DNA from: Rhodococcus sp. HNM0563
GTDB lineage: Bacteria; Actinomycetota; Actinomycetes; Mycobacteriales; Mycobacteriaceae
Direction: 5' to 3'
NCBI RefSeq assembly: GCF_012726195.1
Contig: NZ_JAASAF010000004.1
Location: 248,001-312,000, forward strand
DNA length: 64,000 nucleotides
Shown here in pieces: positions 63,401 through 64,000 of this stretch (its first letter is position 1; the number at the start of each line of letters is the position of its first letter). Under the pieces are notes generated by a model that saw only the letters and a list, made by a program, of their open reading frames with translations, made no database searches and was not told the DNA's origin. The position numbers were made by a program, and so were the translations under genes.

Positions 63401-64000
63401 TCCCGGCTCTTCGGGTACGTCGTTGTCCGTGACGCTGCCGCGGCCGATCCGGTCCGGATGCGGCAGGCACTGGCGGAGTCGCTGCCGGATCAATTCGTGC
63501 CGCAGGCGATCACTGTCGTCGAGTCTCTGCCGCGCACGCTGAACGGCAAGCTCGATCGCGCGGGCCTGCCTGCGCCGGCGATCACCGCCCCGCCGAGCGG
63601 GACGCGCCCTGGCGCCGGCGACCGGGCATCGGGATCGATCGCAGAGGATCTCGTTGCCGCAGCCCGTGACGTCCTCGGCACCGAGATCGACATGCGATCG
63701 AACTTCTTCGCTCTCGGTGGGGACAGCATCGCCGCAGTGCGGTTCGTGGCAGCGGCGTCCGGCCGGGGGGTGCGCATCGTCGTGGCCGACGTGTTCGAGT
63801 GCGACACCCTGGATGAACTCGTGGATCGTGCAGTTCGGGTGTCGATCGGAGACGACGTACCGCACTCGCGTGCCGAGCTCGTCGAGATGGACGATGCGGC
63901 CCGAGCGCGCGTGGACACCGAGTACCCCGGGTGGCAGCAGGTTCTGCCGCTGACCCCGTTGCAGCGGGGAATGTACTTCCAGTCCGTGAGCGGCGGGCTC
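54470..64000 (+). CDS. Siderophore nonribosomal peptide synthetase, N-terminal 3177 residues (cut by right edge)
   Basis: Open without a stop to the edge. Domains in order: C1 with HHLIVDG (161-167); A1 with FTSGSTGTPKG (about 631); T1 with LGGDS, Ser1031; E1 with HHFAVDAVSW (1211) and NGIGYGVLRFL; C2 with HHLVTDGWS (1694); T2 with RGGHS, Ser2049; C3 with HHIAVDGAS (2233); A3 with HTSGTTGKPKG (about 2700); T3 with LGGDS, Ser3086; start of C4 at about 3160. Module 2 thus has no A domain. The pocket code of A1 reads D-A-D-D-V-G-M-V-D (basic residue, arginine likely); A3 reads D-I-L-Q-L-G-V-V-W, close to the glycine code. Product: an acylated D-residue peptide, dihydroxybenzoate-capped and heterobactin-like. 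Confidence 0.95.
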   Translation, partial: MTLTEGHPAPTAAAATATPTLLPLTGAQLGIWNAQRLEPDSPYYLVGEVLEIDGSAAGVEINLPVLIAEISETVAEAETMRLRFVDTDDGPRQWIAPQQALSIPVLDLGNEENPHAAAHEAVTRIRADAACAARDMEERELFTYTLLRLSSTQVWCVQLYHHLIVDGYSAAMISRRLATRYTAAVTGKRLRPNTFGSISEVVAEDVEYRNSEQAALDRAYWTARLDPLPELHGRRGGADLGSAAQTHSARAILDAEVMEQLKQIAADSGCTWADVLIGAYAGFVARLHGTADVVLALPVMVRTTRTALTTPSMAVNVLPLRVSVSLSDDISMLGSSAATALSELREHQRYRGEDLVRDLAAPGAGAVLHGVGINLKAFDFDLNFAGAVGTLRNVAGGPPEELGLTATPIDGGRMMLGFEVDARVVSEAEVNARAESLAGLIRALCAPERPSLGTMSLRSRGIDEKWTPAALPQAGIRSVTDMFADMAAAHPADIVLSDSDNDVTAADLAARTYRLARLIRSRGVGPDDIVAIALPRTTDIVACIFAVWEAGAAYVVLDPAYPTERLDGLVQLARPSLLLCADEPPVTKAACETVRLGTEETEFELDSFPDTRLRDHERAATPHPDDAAYVLFTSGSTGTPKGVVVRSGGLAHLVHRQRGTVHADARARAGGRRLHVAHTTSFAFDASLDPLMWIVGGHHIHLYGSDIQRDADLQIEKFTHDEIDVVDTTPSMAAFLLEAGLLPPSSATDTGHRVDTIVVGGEALPSGLAEQLGRSAARAYNMYGPTEATVDAIVADVTGPDVHIGMPLEGTAAYLLDAALHPVLDGEAGELYLSGPQLARGYLDRPGITADRFVADPFDASGGRMYRTGDLARWNPETGFEYRGRVDDQVKIRGHRVELREVEAALAQAGSVTASVAVVHGAGPFAKLVGYVVSDDAALSGDDVRRELLTRVPDHLVPSVVVVLDEMPVTVNGKIDRRQLPDPSDRASARGDSGREPGTPAEYALCAVVAEVLGVESVSLDADLFTLGGDSIGAISISSRLRAHGLALTPKELLSGRDLATLAALARELVDDTAALIDDNGIGQAPTTPIMRNVLRSDSIESVSSYSQWTAVEVDGDIDGEALAAAVQTLRERHPALRMIVHDDSVDIPAATTAPVTIGERGPVSAGDFVREVASWARDSAEELAPGAGDLLRVSIVRMTDGNDRLLVVVHHFAVDAVSWSILLTDLVAAYRGRALPATTSESWRHRARDLAARGAAHRYVDEKAMWCEVLETGSRVLVDSELRPGVDTHSTAQVTRTNTTAAVTAAVVDTLCAMYRARPDEVLLAALTVAMRAYRGTATGDFPVLAEGHGRDADSGSDRGSTVGWFTTEYPVSVPAAFVDTDERLTEALGGGRVVAEILHEVKARRRAGRDNGIGYGVLRFLDDAGAALTELSAPQVVLNYLGKPAGMSGPDWRTVAGDAFGVVEPGTRTLTEVLAINAFVHDDPAGPVLSIEWTAAGELLDGAAVAELQRCFEDALSGFAAHAALHPGGLSAADCDDVVVTQSQISFLESVAGPLSEILPLSPLQEGLLAHAARFTEHDPYVLTAVVDLAGELDTDRLRAAFSAVVARHRNLAAGFHFDGVDEPIATIPQVIEIPWRVSDLRDLPESAAAAAAAQASLRASERIFDVQRGPLLAGHVLRLPGGRTQLVLNAHHLVTDGWSTPIVLRELVHVYNHGRYDDGQYTNGTAGLPPAPDYADFLRWLRRLDRAELRGAWRRRLAGLAEPTLIARGDSTGEHPVATEVAVDDTLGLQLAEVARANGLTVNTVVQGAWSAVLCALVGSDDVVFGTTVSGRPADLERVETMVGLFSNTVPVRMRMDHRLLRDVLQASQRDQYDLGDAEHLPLSEIESCSNVRGGTGLFDTLVVFENYPARFGANPDDSTDSTHIVGIGNISTTQYPLSLLAPPGDRFRLVVDHDPAVVDATTASKVVEALPAVIAEMISKLDHPASEFVPLTIGVLPPRAVAARVPSSGGTALPHLVDTVTAQLGEVLETTLLPDDDFFDRGGHSLVAMRAVSGLRRHGIVVSVADIFAARTARALAARAQASPAAPVVDASEPDDISREPMLSSAQERLWILHRMDEQSRAHDVPIVLALSDAPDTAALRAAWRDLVAHFPVLRTCYPAGADGNPEARVLPESAIPELRNFSTELDIDSAVRQEISDPDSVFDLTFAVPARATVLRGRGWAALVIVIHHIAVDGASVPILLDTLAQAYRDRLAGRTPRLSSVAPDFAEFARADRVRTRSADTERSLTHWKQRLAALPSELELPTDRPRSRHATHRSVDAVRLLDSAMADALKHASVRHGVSALMLLEAAVALTWQRFGAGSDIPLGTTVSDRELLADGRFRDTVGYLVNTAVHRIDLTGDPTPGRVLDRVRAVGLDALEHQHVPFDRVVDAVAPERTAGRHPLFQTMVGHEILGAPIELGDITATPVEPIDPPARMDISVWLRESGTTTEIRLGGAADLFDADTIAHMADELLVTLTHIVEQPDRPISMLGSVDAHDGPMRERAPQSVVQRFLIQVGERPDAPAIVVDGTETSYREAGARVEALARALTARGVGAGSVVGVAVGRDAGLPLALLAVLRCGAAYLPLDVDYPRDRLQYMLDDARPVCVLVSAATADDVGWMDLPAVRVDAAGVEIRAEVVLPEVPVADDRLAYIIHTSGTTGKPKGVMVTSANLAAFADATDRLGWIDSDDRVMAVTTVSFDIAVLELLCPLALGASVVVAPRSSVVDPEKLAALIEASGATVVQATPSLWRLLLAVPGVRTARALIGGEAVPAELADQLTAVSDEAWNVYGPTEATVWATTDRLTAGAPVTIGGPWIDVRATVLDDLLREVPESAFGELYLGGAQIARGYLNRPGLTATRFVADPRRPGERLYRTGDAVRRRRGRIQYLRRTDDQVKVRGFRIELGEVETALRALPEVTDAAAKVAAIADGSSRLFGYVVVRDAAAADPVRMRQALAESLPDQFVPQAITVVESLPRTLNGKLDRAGLPAPAITAPPSGTRPGAGDRASGSIAEDLVAAARDVLGTEIDMRSNFFALGGDSIAAVRFVAAASGRGVRIVVADVFECDTLDELVDRAVRVSIGDDVPHSRAELVEMDDAARARVDTEYPGWQQVLPLTPLQRGMYFQSVSGGL

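Noticed and set aside
1-64000. CRISPR arrays, insertion sequences, tRNA or rRNA genes
   Set aside because: No regularly spaced direct repeats, transposase-like proteins, tRNA-like cloverleaf stretches or rRNA signatures were found on reading through the window.

Overview
The window looks like the chromosome of a high-GC mycolic-acid actinomycete, most likely Rhodococcus. Supporting signs are GTG/TTG starts, tight ATGA/GTGA gene overlaps, TetR-rich operons, a DypB peroxidase coupled to an encapsulin, a cutinase, fused CysNC, IdeR-type iron boxes and a catecholate siderophore cluster resembling the heterobactin system as I remember it from Rhodococcus erythropolis. No tRNA, rRNA, insertion sequence, phage gene or CRISPR array was seen. 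The taxon call rests on gene content, not on a search.

Layout. 0-8 kb: a cholesterol-oxidase-type GMC enzyme cut by the left edge, two TetR regulators around purB, a HIT protein, a lactate permease, the DypB-encapsulin pair and an OhrR-like MarR. 8.4-13.4 kb: a zinc uptake locus (aztB, a second propeller lipoprotein, aztC and aztD, divergent from aztA) with a Fur/Zur-like palindrome between the divergent genes. 13.5-16.3 kb: cutinase, AlkB, TetR and a DUF3558 lipoprotein. 16.4-21.3 kb: a catabolic operon (SDR, acyl-CoA dehydrogenase, SDR, APH-fold kinase, quinone oxidoreductase). 21.4-23.6 kb: an MFS exporter and its TetR.

23.7-31.7 kb: eight tightly packed genes, cysQ-cysD-cysNC-KSI-like isomerase-SDR-sulfotransferase-DUF1214-LLM oxidoreductase. 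Together they make PAPS, transfer its sulfuryl group and remove PAP, and no sulfite-forming reductase is present. I read this as a dedicated sulfo-conjugation operon acting on a steroid- or terpenoid-like lipid. It is the best candidate here for an undescribed system. 31.7-36.1 kb: an M56 protease/BlaI/membrane CPVC-protein operon facing a DsbA-CcdA pair across three abutting BlaI-type operator dyads, which suggests a protease-controlled envelope thiol-redox module. 36.2-40.2 kb: an LLM oxidoreductase, a FusB-like EF-G-binding protein, and a MarR regulator facing an ABC exporter across a nested palindrome.

40.2-64 kb: siderophore genes dhbA and dhbC, a siderophore-binding lipoprotein, an MFS exporter, an ABC heterodimer with complementary degenerate ATP sites, dhbE, and a giant NRPS that runs off the right edge. 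The NRPS reads C-A-T-E-C-T-C-A-T-C. Its A-domain codes suggest a basic residue (arginine is likely) and glycine, and module 2 has no A domain. Three IdeR-like boxes mark the iron-controlled promoters. The housekeeping pair purC-ptrB sits inside this cluster. purB and purC are neighbours in Mycobacterium tuberculosis as I recall, so the 42 kb between them looks like an accessory-gene hotspot.
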